A stretch of 64,000 nucleotides of DNA from GCA-2698665 sp047611265. Lineage in GTDB: Bacteria > Pseudomonadota > Gammaproteobacteria > GCA-002705445 > GCA-002716945. The DNA lies in contig JBLFWM010000006.1 of NCBI GenBank assembly GCA_047611265.1, positions 16,317 through 80,316 on the forward strand. The letters are read 5' to 3'. The notes under the pieces were generated by a model. It was not told the DNA's origin and did not search any database. It saw only the letters and a program-made list of their open reading frames with translations. Shown piece after piece: positions 1 to 9,458 of this stretch (position 1 is its first letter; every line of letters begins with the position of its first letter). The translations under genes were made by a program, and so were the position numbers.

Positions 1-223
1 TAGAGTCGGACTTTACTGAATAATATTCATGACTAGAAACCTGAACCTTATAAAGCTTGACCATATAAACGAGAAATAATGAAATTACGACAATGGTGGC
101 AATTAAAGCTCTAGCTTTATGAGATTTCCTCTCATCACCAGCATCACTTAATCGGTCCCAGCTATATTTTTCTTCAATATTCTTACGTTTTCTGATAGAG
201 TCACTGCGAGATTTTGTTTTCAT
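1..223 (-). CDS. mrdA: Penicillin-binding protein 2, N-terminal fragment (runs off the window start)
   Basis: Open minus-strand frame from ATG at 223 to base 2, 74 codons without a stop. The product begins with a basic cytoplasmic segment (KTKSRSDSIRKRK), then one membrane helix at about residues 42-60, then the periplasmic stretch LYKVQVSSHEYYSVKSDS. That layout and the QV..HEYY motif are typical of the start of class B penicillin-binding proteins, PBP2 (MrdA) more than FtsI. PBP2 is the transpeptidase that cross-links peptidoglycan during cell elongation. The transpeptidase domain lies outside the window, so the family call rests on the N-terminus only. The gene is divergent from hppA. Confidence 0.6.
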   Translation of the reverse strand, partial: MKTKSRSDSIRKRKNIEEKYSWDRLSDAGDERKSHKARALIATIVVISLFLVYMVKLYKVQVSSHEYYSVKSDS

Positions 224-321
224 TATATGATTATATGGAGACTTCTACTAAAAGAGTATATAAATTACATTTTCAATTAAAAATATATCGGAAAAGTACT
301 TATATGAAACAAGGAGACTGA

Positions 322-2352
322 ATGTTTAATTTAGAATTAATACCACTTTACCTAGGGATTCTAGGCTTATTAACCGCATATGTGTTATACAAATTTATCC
401 TTACTTTCCCTGCAGGCGAAGGTAAAATTATTGAAATTGCTGATGAAATTCATCTTGGAGCAATGACTTTTATAAAAAAAGAGTATTCTGTATTATTCTT
501 TTTTGCTTTATTTCTAACAGTTGGTGTATATATAGGACTAGGTCCAGAAAGCACATTAGCATTCATAATTGGAGCTCTCTGCTCATCTGCTACAGGTTTT
601 ATTGGAATGTATACTTCTACTAAAGCAAATGTGAGGACAACCAATGCTGCTAACAAATTTGGTATATCTGAAAGTCTAACAATTGCATTCTTTGGTGGTT
701 CTATAATGGGACTCACTGTTGCTGCTATGGGTTTACTTGGCTTAGGCGTACTATATTTCTTATATGGTAGTGACCCAGAAACAACTTCTGTAATTCATGG
801 TTTTGGTATGGGCGCGTCAGTTGTTGCTCTATTTTCAAGAGTTGGCGGAGGGATTTTTACTAAATGCGCTGATGTTGGTGCTGACTTAGTTGGTAAAGTA
901 GAGGCAGGCATACCGGAAGATGATCCACGTAACCCAGGAGTAATAGCAGACAATGTTGGTGACAATGTTGGTGATGTTGCTGGAATGGGTTCTGATATAT
1001 TCGAATCTTATTGTGGTTCTATAATTGCTTCTATAGCTATAGCGTCAACAATAAGTTTAACTTTACTTGATAATCTTGGCTCACGAGAGTCATTAATGTT
1101 TCTACCTTTAGCTTTAGCTTCTCTTGGTTTATTATGTTCGATAGCGGGTATATTCATTGTAAAATATTTAGCTAAAACAACATCAACTGAAAAAATTAGT
1201 GGAGCATTACGCGGAGGAACATTCTCAGCTGCTGTAATATTTGTAATCTTTTCATATTACGTAATAGGTTACTTAGGATTAAACCTAGATATCTGGTTTG
1301 CTGTTTTAGCGGGTACTGTTGGTGGTGTTGTCATAGGTCTTGTGACTGAATACTACACTGGTGGAGCACCTGTTAGAAAAATTGCTGGACAAGGTAAAAC
1401 TGGCCCGGCAACTCTTATCACAACTGGATTAGCTATAGGATTAGAATCTGTAGTCATTCCTATTATTTCTATAGCTGTAATAATTTATATCGCTAATGCA
1501 TATGCTGATCTATATGGTGTAGGAATTGCAGCTGTTGGTATGTTAGCAACAGTGGGGATTACCATGGCTATTGATGCATATGGTCCTGTAGCTGATAATG
1601 CTGGAGGTATAGCGGAAATGGCTGGTCTCGGAGAAGATACAAGAAAAATTACTGATAGTTTAGACGAGGTTGGAAATACTACGGCTGCTATAGGTAAAGG
1701 TTTTGCTATTGGAGCGGCTGCATTAGCTGCCCTTGCAATCATCACGGCTTTTGTCCAAGAGGTTAATCATACTCATATATCTCAAGGTAGAGCTGAGGTT
1801 CAACTATTACTAACAGATACAAATGTACTCATAGGTTTATTTATCGGAGGAATGATTCCTTTCTTAGTGGCTTCTTTAACAATCACTGCCGTTGGAGATG
1901 CTGCATCTGAAATGATTAATGAAATAAGACGACAATTCAGAGAAATACCTGGATTACTAGAAGGAACAGCTAAGCCTGAGAACGGCAAATGTATAGAAAT
2001 TGCAACAACAGCTGCACTAAAGAAAATGGTTTTGCCAGGAGCAATTGCAGTTTTCTCTCCTGTAATAATAGGGCTTGGTTTTGGTGCTGAAATGTTAGGA
2101 GGTCTTCTTGGTGGAGGACTACTTAGTTGTGTTTTACTAGCGCTAACAATGTCGAATGCTGGCGGCGCATGGGATAATGCAAAGAAATACGTTGAACAAG
2201 GTAATCTCGGCGGGAAAGGATCTGATGTGCATACAGCTGCCGTTGTCGGTGATACTGTTGGCGACCCTTTAAAAGATACATCTGGACCTTCAATGAACAT
2301 ATTAATTAATGTTATGGCGATTGTTAGTTTAGTAATTGCGCCATTACTATAA
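322..2352 (+). CDS. hppA: Membrane-bound ion-translocating pyrophosphatase
   Basis: Integral membrane enzyme of 676 residues that couples pyrophosphate hydrolysis to H+ (or Na+) pumping. The sequence has many hydrophobic helices, the substrate-binding acidic loop DVGADLVGKVE around residue 190, and the repeated NVGDNVGD motif. The motif GNTTAAIGKG has Ala rather than Lys directly after GNTT (about residue 455), the signature of the K+-dependent subfamily. H+ versus Na+ specificity cannot be told by eye. A clean AAGGAG ribosome site precedes the ATG. adk follows after 15 bases, so the pair is probably co-transcribed. In sulfur-oxidising symbionts such pumps are linked to pyrophosphate-saving carbon metabolism; a role of that kind here is inference. 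Confidence 0.96.
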   Translation: MFNLELIPLYLGILGLLTAYVLYKFILTFPAGEGKIIEIADEIHLGAMTFIKKEYSVLFFFALFLTVGVYIGLGPESTLAFIIGALCSSATGFIGMYTSTKANVRTTNAANKFGISESLTIAFFGGSIMGLTVAAMGLLGLGVLYFLYGSDPETTSVIHGFGMGASVVALFSRVGGGIFTKCADVGADLVGKVEAGIPEDDPRNPGVIADNVGDNVGDVAGMGSDIFESYCGSIIASIAIASTISLTLLDNLGSRESLMFLPLALASLGLLCSIAGIFIVKYLAKTTSTEKISGALRGGTFSAAVIFVIFSYYVIGYLGLNLDIWFAVLAGTVGGVVIGLVTEYYTGGAPVRKIAGQGKTGPATLITTGLAIGLESVVIPIISIAVIIYIANAYADLYGVGIAAVGMLATVGITMAIDAYGPVADNAGGIAEMAGLGEDTRKITDSLDEVGNTTAAIGKGFAIGAAALAALAIITAFVQEVNHTHISQGRAEVQLLLTDTNVLIGLFIGGMIPFLVASLTITAVGDAASEMINEIRRQFREIPGLLEGTAKPENGKCIEIATTAALKKMVLPGAIAVFSPVIIGLGFGAEMLGGLLGGGLLSCVLLALTMSNAGGAWDNAKKYVEQGNLGGKGSDVHTAAVVGDTVGDPLKDTSGPSMNILINVMAIVSLVIAPLL

Positions 2353-2367
2353 ACATAGGAGAAAATT

Positions 2368-3012
2368 ATGAATATATTATTTCTAGGAGCACCCGGTTGT
2401 GGCAAAGGTACTCAGTCAAAAATTATTATAAAAGAATTTGATATTCCTCAAATATCAACAGGTGATCTTCTAAGAGAAGAAATAAAAGGTGGTTCAAGTC
2501 TTGGTAAAGAGATTCAAGATATAATGTCTACCGGAAAATTCGTCAGTGATGACTTAGTTTTATCATTAGTCTCTAAAAAACTTGGTCAAGATGAATGCAA
2601 AGGTGGCTTTATACTTGACGGCTATCCTAGAAATATTTCTCAAGCAAAAAGCTTAGATGAACTATTTGTAGCTAAAAATATTTCACTAGAATATGTTTTC
2701 TTAATAGATGTTCCTTTTGAGACTTTGATTGAAAGATGCACTGGAAGATTACTATGTAATAGTTGCGGATATATTGGAAATACTGATAGAGGCGAAAATA
2801 TTGATTCTGCTTGTCCAAAATGTGATACAGGAAAACTTTATCAACGAGAAGATGATAAAGAAGAAACTGTCAAAAATAGGTTAGACGTATACCAAGAACA
2901 GACTGCTCCAATAATAGAATTCTATCAAAAGAAAAATATATTGCATAAGTTGATTGGTGGTAATGACCCTACTCTTCTATCTGGTAAAATATTAGAAATA
3001 ATTAAACCTTAA
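2368..3012 (+). CDS. adk: Adenylate kinase
   Basis: Cytoplasmic enzyme that interconverts ATP + AMP and 2 ADP. At 214 residues it is the usual long bacterial form. Visible features are the P-loop GAPGCGKGTQ at residues 7-16, the AMP-binding STGDLLR, and a LID domain with four cysteines (CNSCGYIG and CPKC), so the LID should bind a metal, unlike the E. coli enzyme. The RBS AGGAG lies just before the ATG. It follows hppA closely. A short weak hairpin (AGAGT/ACTCT, about 3020-3037) after the stop may end the hppA-adk transcript. Confidence 0.97.
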   Translation: MNILFLGAPGCGKGTQSKIIIKEFDIPQISTGDLLREEIKGGSSLGKEIQDIMSTGKFVSDDLVLSLVSKKLGQDECKGGFILDGYPRNISQAKSLDELFVAKNISLEYVFLIDVPFETLIERCTGRLLCNSCGYIGNTDRGENIDSACPKCDTGKLYQREDDKEETVKNRLDVYQEQTAPIIEFYQKKNILHKLIGGNDPTLLSGKILEIIKP

Positions 3013-3061
3013 CCGCAAGAAGAGTCTGATAACTCTCTCTATTTTACTATGGATTTCATGA

Positions 3062-3067
3062 TATAAT
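3062..3067 (+). promoter_or_regulatory. Candidate -10 box upstream of lptD
   Basis: A perfect TATAAT lies 10 bases before the lptD start codon, with only weak matches to a -35 box upstream. If it is used, the lptD mRNA would have almost no leader. No good Shine-Dalgarno is visible before the ATG at 3078, which fits that idea. Confidence 0.35.
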
Positions 3068-3077
3068 CACGGATATC

Positions 3078-5810
3078 ATGAAGAAAGTGTTTCTAAAGAA
3101 AGCAAAAACTGTAGTCTTGACGGCTGTTTTATGCATTATTACAGGTAATGTAAACGCATCGATAATCCCAAATATTTCTCTTCCAGACCAAGAAATTTTA
3201 GAATTTTTAGAATCTGGGCCTAGCTGGTTTCCCAAACCTTATAAAGCACCTATCAAACAAGGCACTCTAATTGAAAATAAAAATCTTCAGCAACTTGTGC
3301 CTGGTTTAAGTAAAGAGCAAGTAAGATTCTTACTAGGAACTCCTACAATAATTGATACATTTCATTCAGAGCGCTGGGACTATATATATTATGAGAGAAT
3401 TGAAGGCACATTTTCGCAACCAAAAAGAATAACCGTTATATTTAAAAATGAAAAGGTTGCTGAGGTATATGATCAATATAAAATCATTAAAAAAATGGGT
3501 GAAAACACAGATAATTCATATCAAGATGCTCCTGTAAAAAAATTAACTTCAAAAAAAGATAATTTATATCAAGAAATAATTATAGCAAAAAGAGATGATT
3601 ATCTTACCGCAACCTTAAAGAATAAATTACCTGTATGCATAGATGATGAGTATGAAAGTTATTTAACACAAAAAACTCTATTTAATGCTGATGAAGAAAC
3701 TTTAGAAGTGAGATCAGATGGTCAGAGTCAGGATGAAGAGGGTATTTTTTATGCTGATGGTAATGTTGAAATTGAAAGAGCAAATGATTTAATTAAATCT
3801 AATAAAGCGCAATTTAATGCAGACACAGGAGTGTTAGCTGCAGAAGGGAATGTTAAATATCTCACTGAAGATTTATCTTTATATGCCAGCAAGGGTGGCT
3901 ATAATAGCCAAAATGATACTGTTAATTTTTCAGAGGCAAGCTATTATTTTCCCAATCAAGAAAAGCCAGGAAAGGGCAAGGCTGAAGATATATTTATAGA
4001 TGACGTTGGAGTTGTCTATCTTACGCCAAGCAGTTATACAACCTGTGGGCTAGATGATCCTGACTGGGAGATATCTTCTTCGCAAACTATTTTATATCGT
4101 GATACAGATAGAGGAAATGCGTATAATATCTTTTTAAAATATAAAAATATCCCTATCCTTTATTCACCATTTTTTAGTTTTCCTTTAAGTAAAAACCGTC
4201 ATAGTGGATTTTTATTTCCAACTATTGGAAGTTCTGGTGAAAGCGGGACTATTATCTCAACACCTTATTATTTTAATATTGCCGAAAATATTGATGCTAC
4301 TTTTACACCAACAAGTTTTTCTGGAAGAGGCCAAATGTTTGAGACAGAATTTAGATATAAAACTAAAAATAGTAATACTGAGTTTGAATTAGCAAGTATG
4401 GACAAAGATGATATTGTTGGCAAAAATAGACATGCGTATTTTTTCCGAGATAATAGAGTCTTCAGGAGTAACTTACAATTAAAAAATAATGGAAGATGGA
4501 AAGGAACTCATATATCTTCAAATGTCGATATAGGCGGCATATCAGATTTAACATACTTTAATGATTTTGGAAATACAGTTTCTCGAGTAGGAAGAACGCA
4601 TATCAAAAGACAAGCAGTAATAAATAGGTTAGATTACGGCTCACTTGGATTCTTAGAAACATCTCTTAGGACTACAGATTACCAGCTTGCCAAAACAGAC
4701 TTAACTGAACAATATAGTGTTTTACCTCAAGTTAGAGCTAAGTTTAATACTCATGAAAAAAATAAAGAATTAAAATATAACTTTGATGGAGAAATATCTA
4801 TCTTTAGTCATACCTATGATCATAAAGCTGATGGGACACGAATAAGTCTGTATCCATCTATTGAATATCCTTTTAAAAACCCAGGATGGGAATTGAGACC
4901 AAAAATAGGAATAAAGCATAGAAGCTATAGCTTGTCTAAAAATAATAGTAATAGTATCAGCCAGACTACACCAATAATAAGTCTTAGGGGTAAAATGATA
5001 TTTGATAGAATGTCTACTAAAACTATACTTCAAACTCTTGAACCAGAAATGTTTTTTTTATATGTTCCCGCCTCTAACCAAGATGATATTCCTATCTTTG
5101 ATGCTGGAGAAAATGATTTAAAATATAGTTTGTTTTCAGAAAATAAATTTTATGGTGAAGATAGGTTAAATGATGCAAAGCAACTTACATTAGCATTGAG
5201 TTCGAGCATGATAGATACAAATAGTGGAAATGAAATGCTTCGCGCTACGATTGGACAAATTATCTATTTAGACGATAGAACAGTGAATCTTACTGGTAGT
5301 GAGACAGATAAATCAAGCTCGTCTAATATAATGGGGTTAGTTAGTGCTAGATTTTCTGACTACTGGAAATTAAGTGGTTATACAGAGTTTAATCCTCACA
5401 AAGGTTATGGTGAAAAAAATCAAGTGAGGTTATCTTATAAAAGGCCTTATGGTAGACAGAATCAAATCTTCAACACTAGTTATAGATTTTCTAGAGGTAC
5501 TCAAGAAGAAGTTGATTTTTCTGCAGTAATACCTATCAACAATAGGTTATCGCTTGTAGGAAAAATTAATTATTCATTTAATAATCGAAGAAGTAATACA
5601 GAAGATACGCTAGAAAAAATGTTTGGAGTTGAATATGAAAGTTGCTGTTATGGGATTAAATTTGTTAAGCGAGATTATTGGAATGGTACGAAGATAGACA
5701 ATGCATTTTATTTTGAATTCCTCCCTAAAGGTATAGCTACTTCAACAAACAAAACTGCAGAATTACTGAGAGACGGCATACTTGGATACCAAGACAATTT
5801 TGATTACTAG
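3078..5810 (+). CDS. lptD: LPS-assembly protein LptD with an N-terminal BamE-like domain
   Basis: Outer-membrane barrel that inserts lipopolysaccharide into the outer leaflet, working with LptE. The 910-residue product has a signal peptide with a likely SPase I site after residue 27. Next comes a BamE/SmpA-like domain at about residues 54-132, with landmarks KQGTLIENKNLQQL, LLGTP and a final VIFKNEKVAEV strand. The OstA/jellyroll domain follows (about 195-310), then the long barrel. The four LptD disulfide cysteines are present: C187, C323 and the CC pair at 856-857. No lipobox is seen, so the BamE part would not be a lipoprotein. The gene heads lptD-surA-pdxA-rsmA. LptD is certain. The fused BamE-like domain is read from motifs and is unusual. 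Confidence 0.93.
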   Translation: MKKVFLKKAKTVVLTAVLCIITGNVNASIIPNISLPDQEILEFLESGPSWFPKPYKAPIKQGTLIENKNLQQLVPGLSKEQVRFLLGTPTIIDTFHSERWDYIYYERIEGTFSQPKRITVIFKNEKVAEVYDQYKIIKKMGENTDNSYQDAPVKKLTSKKDNLYQEIIIAKRDDYLTATLKNKLPVCIDDEYESYLTQKTLFNADEETLEVRSDGQSQDEEGIFYADGNVEIERANDLIKSNKAQFNADTGVLAAEGNVKYLTEDLSLYASKGGYNSQNDTVNFSEASYYFPNQEKPGKGKAEDIFIDDVGVVYLTPSSYTTCGLDDPDWEISSSQTILYRDTDRGNAYNIFLKYKNIPILYSPFFSFPLSKNRHSGFLFPTIGSSGESGTIISTPYYFNIAENIDATFTPTSFSGRGQMFETEFRYKTKNSNTEFELASMDKDDIVGKNRHAYFFRDNRVFRSNLQLKNNGRWKGTHISSNVDIGGISDLTYFNDFGNTVSRVGRTHIKRQAVINRLDYGSLGFLETSLRTTDYQLAKTDLTEQYSVLPQVRAKFNTHEKNKELKYNFDGEISIFSHTYDHKADGTRISLYPSIEYPFKNPGWELRPKIGIKHRSYSLSKNNSNSISQTTPIISLRGKMIFDRMSTKTILQTLEPEMFFLYVPASNQDDIPIFDAGENDLKYSLFSENKFYGEDRLNDAKQLTLALSSSMIDTNSGNEMLRATIGQIIYLDDRTVNLTGSETDKSSSSNIMGLVSARFSDYWKLSGYTEFNPHKGYGEKNQVRLSYKRPYGRQNQIFNTSYRFSRGTQEEVDFSAVIPINNRLSLVGKINYSFNNRRSNTEDTLEKMFGVEYESCCYGIKFVKRDYWNGTKIDNAFYFEFLPKGIATSTNKTAELLRDGILGYQDNFDY

Positions 5811-5813
5811 ATT

Positions 5814-7070
5814 ATGAATAAAATGTTTAAATTTATATCAATAATAATACTTTGTAGTTCAATGAATCTTGTTGCCGCGGAAAATTATGATGACAAGATA
5901 ATGGCGATAGTGAACGATAAGGTTATTCTAAAATCAGAAGTTCAGCTTGCCATTGATTATCTCTCACCAGACATAATAACAAAAGAATATATGGGTCTTA
6001 ATGATCAAGAAATAATAAAAAAAGTCTTAGAAGGACTAATTGAAACTAGTCTCCTAATTCAAGCCGCTGATAGATATGGAATAAATATTTCGGATATAGC
6101 TCTTGAAAATAAAATTTCTGAGATTGCCAGATCAAAAAAAATGACTATAAATGATCTAAGAAATAATATTATTAAATCAGGTCAAGATTATACTAGCTAT
6201 ACTCAAGATATAAAAAATCAAATGACTGTTGAAACACTTTTTATATCTCAGTTTTATTCTAGAATGAATGTGACTGAAGAGGAAATTGAAAATTTTATCA
6301 AAAGAGAAAATATTAACCAGTATGGTAATTTTGAATATGATTTGATTGAATTTGTTATTCTTGATGAAGATAAATTATTGAGCCCAGATAATATAAAAAA
6401 TATATATAGCAATATTAAACTAGAAGGCTTTATTAATACTCAAAATAAATACCCAAATATATCTATTGAAGTAAAAACCTTGGGTCTTGTTACTTCTGAC
6501 AAGTTGCCTAATATATTTATAAAAGCAATCCATGATATAAGCAATGGGGAATATACAAAATTTATTACTAGCTCTAAAGGCTATCATGTATTAAAAATTT
6601 TAGAATCAGAGAATAAAGCATCATCTTTTGTTAATGAATATAAAGTAAGCCATATATTATTAAAGCCAGATGTAATGACATCAAACGAAACTATTCGAGA
6701 AAAATTAATTACAATAAGAAATGAAATAAAAGGCCTGGAAGATTTTAAAGTTTTTGCTAAAAAATATTCTATTGATAAAGCTTCTGGCTTTAGAGGTGGT
6801 GACCTAGGGTATGTTAGACTTAAATCATTGGTACCAGCATTTGCAAGTAAACTAAAAACAACCCCTATAAAAAAAATAAGTGACCCATTTCAAAGTAGAT
6901 TTGGCTGGCATATTTTATATATTGAAAATATTAGATCAATTGATGATACGAATACAATTGTAAGAAAAAATATTGCACAGAGAATTAGGATAGATAAAGC
7001 TACGCATGAACGTAATGACTGGGTTGCTAAACTTAAAGACCAGGCATATATTGAGCTAAAGGAGTTTTAA
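5814..7070 (+). CDS. surA: Periplasmic chaperone / peptidyl-prolyl isomerase SurA
   Basis: Chaperone that escorts outer-membrane proteins such as LptD through the periplasm. The product is 418 residues with a signal peptide ending near residue 22 (LVAAEN), the SurA N-terminal chaperone domain (IMAIVNDKVILKSEV, about residues 29-43), and two parvulin regions. The second one (about 275-380) is recognisable from VSHILLKP, GGDLGYV and FQSRFGWHIL. The first (about 170-265) is degenerate and probably inactive as an isomerase. The start codon lies 3 bases after the lptD stop, so the two are translated from one message. Confidence 0.95.
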   Translation: MNKMFKFISIIILCSSMNLVAAENYDDKIMAIVNDKVILKSEVQLAIDYLSPDIITKEYMGLNDQEIIKKVLEGLIETSLLIQAADRYGINISDIALENKISEIARSKKMTINDLRNNIIKSGQDYTSYTQDIKNQMTVETLFISQFYSRMNVTEEEIENFIKRENINQYGNFEYDLIEFVILDEDKLLSPDNIKNIYSNIKLEGFINTQNKYPNISIEVKTLGLVTSDKLPNIFIKAIHDISNGEYTKFITSSKGYHVLKILESENKASSFVNEYKVSHILLKPDVMTSNETIREKLITIRNEIKGLEDFKVFAKKYSIDKASGFRGGDLGYVRLKSLVPAFASKLKTTPIKKISDPFQSRFGWHILYIENIRSIDDTNTIVRKNIAQRIRIDKATHERNDWVAKLKDQAYIELKEF

Positions 7071-7071
7071 A

Positions 7072-8049
7072 TTGAAGTTAATTGGCGTAACTCTAGGTGA
7101 ACCTGCAGGAATTGGGCCAGACCTTGGGGTATTATTAGCTCAAAAGAATCTTAGTAAAAACATAATATTTATTGCAGACCCTGATTTATTAATAAAAAGT
7201 GCAAAAATATTAAAGAAAAAAATAAATATAAATATTCTTGAAGATATTTCATCAAAGACAAAATCAGGTGACAAGGTAATTAATGTTCTACCTATTATAC
7301 TCAATAGTATAAATACACCAGGGAAACTTAATCCAAAAAATTCTACATATGTGCTAGAGACTATCAGGACAGCTGCAAAATTATGTATCTCTAGTAAAAT
7401 AAGTGCCATGGTAACTGGACCAATAAGTAAATCTGTTCTAAATAAAGGTGGGTATAAAATATCTGGACATACTGAGTTTTTAGCTGATATTTGTAAAAGT
7501 AAATCTGTAATGATGTTAATGAATTCATACATGAGGGTCGCATTACATACGACCCATGTTCCACTCGAGGATGTAAAAAAATATATTACCAAAGATTTAC
7601 TAACTGAAACAATAAATATTATTAATAAAGATTTAAAAAATAAATTTAAAATTAAAAAACCTAAGATATTAGTAACAGGGCTAAACCCTCATGCTGGTGA
7701 AGATGGGATACTAGGCTCACAAGATGACAATATTATTAAACCTGTAATAATAAAAATGCAAAAAAATAAAATTATTATAGATGGTCCAGTGCCAGCTGAT
7801 ACAGCATTTCTAAAAAAGAACATAGAAAAATATGATATTATCCTCACAATGTATCATGACCAAGGTTTGCCAGTAATTAAATTTAATAACTTCAAAAAAA
7901 CAGTCAATGTAACTCTTGGGTTGCCAATAACAAGGGTATCGGTAGACCATGGAACAGCATTAGATTTAGTAGGTACTGGAAATATAGATATTTCTAGTTT
8001 TCTAGAAGCTATAAAAGTAGCAAAATTAATAAGTAATGCAAAAGCATAA
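7072..8049 (+). CDS. pdxA: 4-hydroxythreonine-4-phosphate dehydrogenase
   Basis: Pyridoxal phosphate biosynthesis enzyme that oxidises 4-phosphohydroxy-L-threonine. The 325 residues start with GVTLGEPAGIGPDL, carry the metal-binding SGHTEFLAD and HTTHVPL histidines, and a C-terminal YHDQGLPVIK segment, all typical of PdxA. Translation starts at TTG (7072), directly after the surA stop. AAGGAG lies inside the end of surA and the N-terminal residues match the family, which supports that start. The 3' end overlaps rsmA by 14 bases. Confidence 0.95.
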   Translation: MKLIGVTLGEPAGIGPDLGVLLAQKNLSKNIIFIADPDLLIKSAKILKKKININILEDISSKTKSGDKVINVLPIILNSINTPGKLNPKNSTYVLETIRTAAKLCISSKISAMVTGPISKSVLNKGGYKISGHTEFLADICKSKSVMMLMNSYMRVALHTTHVPLEDVKKYITKDLLTETINIINKDLKNKFKIKKPKILVTGLNPHAGEDGILGSQDDNIIKPVIIKMQKNKIIIDGPVPADTAFLKKNIEKYDIILTMYHDQGLPVIKFNNFKKTVNVTLGLPITRVSVDHGTALDLVGTGNIDISSFLEAIKVAKLISNAKA

Positions 8050-8797
8050 AAAAAGTCTTGGGCAACATTTTCTACATGATAAAAACATCATCAATAAGAT
8101 TATTAGTAATCTTGAAATAAATGTAAAAGATACGTTTATAGAGATTGGTCCTGGTGAGGGTGCATTAACCACTCCTCTCCTAGAAGAAGTAGAAAGCATT
8201 ACCCTTATAGAGAAAGATAGGGATTTGATACCAGTTCTTGAAAATAAATATAATCATAAAAAGGTAAATATTGTTAATCAAGACATACTCAAATGTGAAC
8301 TATCTGATTTAATAAAAAAGAATACACGCATAGTAGGTAACCTTCCATACAATATATCTACAGAAATAATTTTCAGATTATTACCATTCTCTAAAAATAT
8401 TAAAGATCTCCATTTCATGCTACAAAAGGAAGTGGTAGATAGGATAGTGGCAGCTCCAGGTACCAAAATTTATGGGAGATTAAGTGTAATGACTCAAGTC
8501 TACTTTACTGTGAAAAAATTATTTAATATTTCTCCTAATGTATTTATTCCTAAGCCAAAAGTAGATTCAGCATATATAAGATTAATTCCAAAAGATTATA
8601 CTTTTGACAGTCTTATACATGAACAAAAATTCAGAAACATTGTAAACACTGTTTTCTCTGCTCGAAGAAAGATGATACAGACTTCACTAAAGGGAATTAT
8701 AGATAGTCAGTTATTGCAAAAACTTTCTATTGAACCCAGCTCGAGACCAGAAGTATTATCAATCCAGAACTATATAGATATATCTAAGAATGTTTAA
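8036..8797 (+). CDS. rsmA: 16S rRNA (adenine1518/1519-N6) dimethyltransferase
   Basis: Dimethylates two adjacent adenines in the last hairpin of 16S rRNA during small-subunit assembly (KsgA). The 253 residues begin KKSLGQHFLHDKNI and contain the SAM-binding EIGPGEGALT (about residues 37-46), the catalytic NLPYNIS (about 100-106), and the C-terminal FSARRKMIQ region. The start overlaps the end of pdxA, the usual arrangement in gammaproteobacteria, and the end overlaps the next gene by 8 bases. Confidence 0.96.
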   Translation: MQKHKKSLGQHFLHDKNIINKIISNLEINVKDTFIEIGPGEGALTTPLLEEVESITLIEKDRDLIPVLENKYNHKKVNIVNQDILKCELSDLIKKNTRIVGNLPYNISTEIIFRLLPFSKNIKDLHFMLQKEVVDRIVAAPGTKIYGRLSVMTQVYFTVKKLFNISPNVFIPKPKVDSAYIRLIPKDYTFDSLIHEQKFRNIVNTVFSARRKMIQTSLKGIIDSQLLQKLSIEPSSRPEVLSIQNYIDISKNV

Positions 8798-9458
8798 AAA
8801 AATACTGTTATATTTAATCATGGCCTATTCGTTGGGGAATTATTTTCAATTCTTCTCCTGGTATCTAGGTGACAACCAGATGATTATAGAGGATGCATTC
8901 GCCTTATCTCTTCATTCTTCATTGCCAATGTTTCTTGCAATATTTTTAATACATATTTTTTATTATCCAAAAATAAATAAAGATCATGCTTCGGTTATAT
9001 CCTTCCCTCCCATAATATTTTTATTTTTTACAAACCTTGGGTTTTTTACATCAACCCTCAATCTTTACTTCTTAAAACTATATGATATTCCAGAATTTTT
9101 GAATATACTTCGTTCTTATGAAATTGGTTTATTATTAATAATTTCCTCATTAATCATCTTTATAATTTCAATAAATACTTTTAATGAAGTAGATGAAAAT
9201 CCAATTCCAACGTCTTCAACTACCCAGATAATTTCTCAAAGTATTTATAGATATACAAGAAATCCAATGTATTTAGCAATGCTGATTTTGCAGGTAGGAA
9301 TAGGAATGTCTTTAAGCATGATACATATTATCTTTTTTACAATATTTACATATATGATATTAAAATATTATGTAATTTTGCCAGAAGAAAAATATTTAGA
9401 AAAAAAGTTTAGAGCGAAGTATTTAGTTTATAAAAAAATAGTTAGACGTTGGCTTTAA
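8790..9458 (+). CDS. Membrane methyltransferase of the isoprenylcysteine/phospholipid methyltransferase family
   Basis: A 222-residue membrane protein with about five hydrophobic segments. Its C-terminal half has the family pattern RYTRNPMYLAM (about residue 150) and, near the end, EEKYLEKKF..KY..YK..VRRWL. This pattern binds SAM in ICMT/PEMT-type enzymes. The substrate is unknown; bacterial members are rarely characterised. It overlaps the end of rsmA by 8 bases and is the last gene of the lptD operon. Its stop overlaps that of the convergent copper chaperone gene by 4 bases. Confidence 0.75.
   Translation: MFKKILLYLIMAYSLGNYFQFFSWYLGDNQMIIEDAFALSLHSSLPMFLAIFLIHIFYYPKINKDHASVISFPPIIFLFFTNLGFFTSTLNLYFLKLYDIPEFLNILRSYEIGLLLIISSLIIFIISINTFNEVDENPIPTSSTTQIISQSIYRYTRNPMYLAMLILQVGIGMSLSMIHIIFFTIFTYMILKYYVILPEEKYLEKKFRAKYLVYKKIVRRWL

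Noticed and set aside
1800..2405. 201-codon minus-strand frame inside hppA
   Set aside because: Shadow of the hppA coding sequence; it crosses the hppA end and the adk start and has no ribosome site.
3078..3160. Lipobox at the start of the LptD fusion (AVLC)
   Set aside because: The residue before Cys is Leu, not Gly/Ala/Ser, and a good SPase I site (VNA-S) follows at residue 27.
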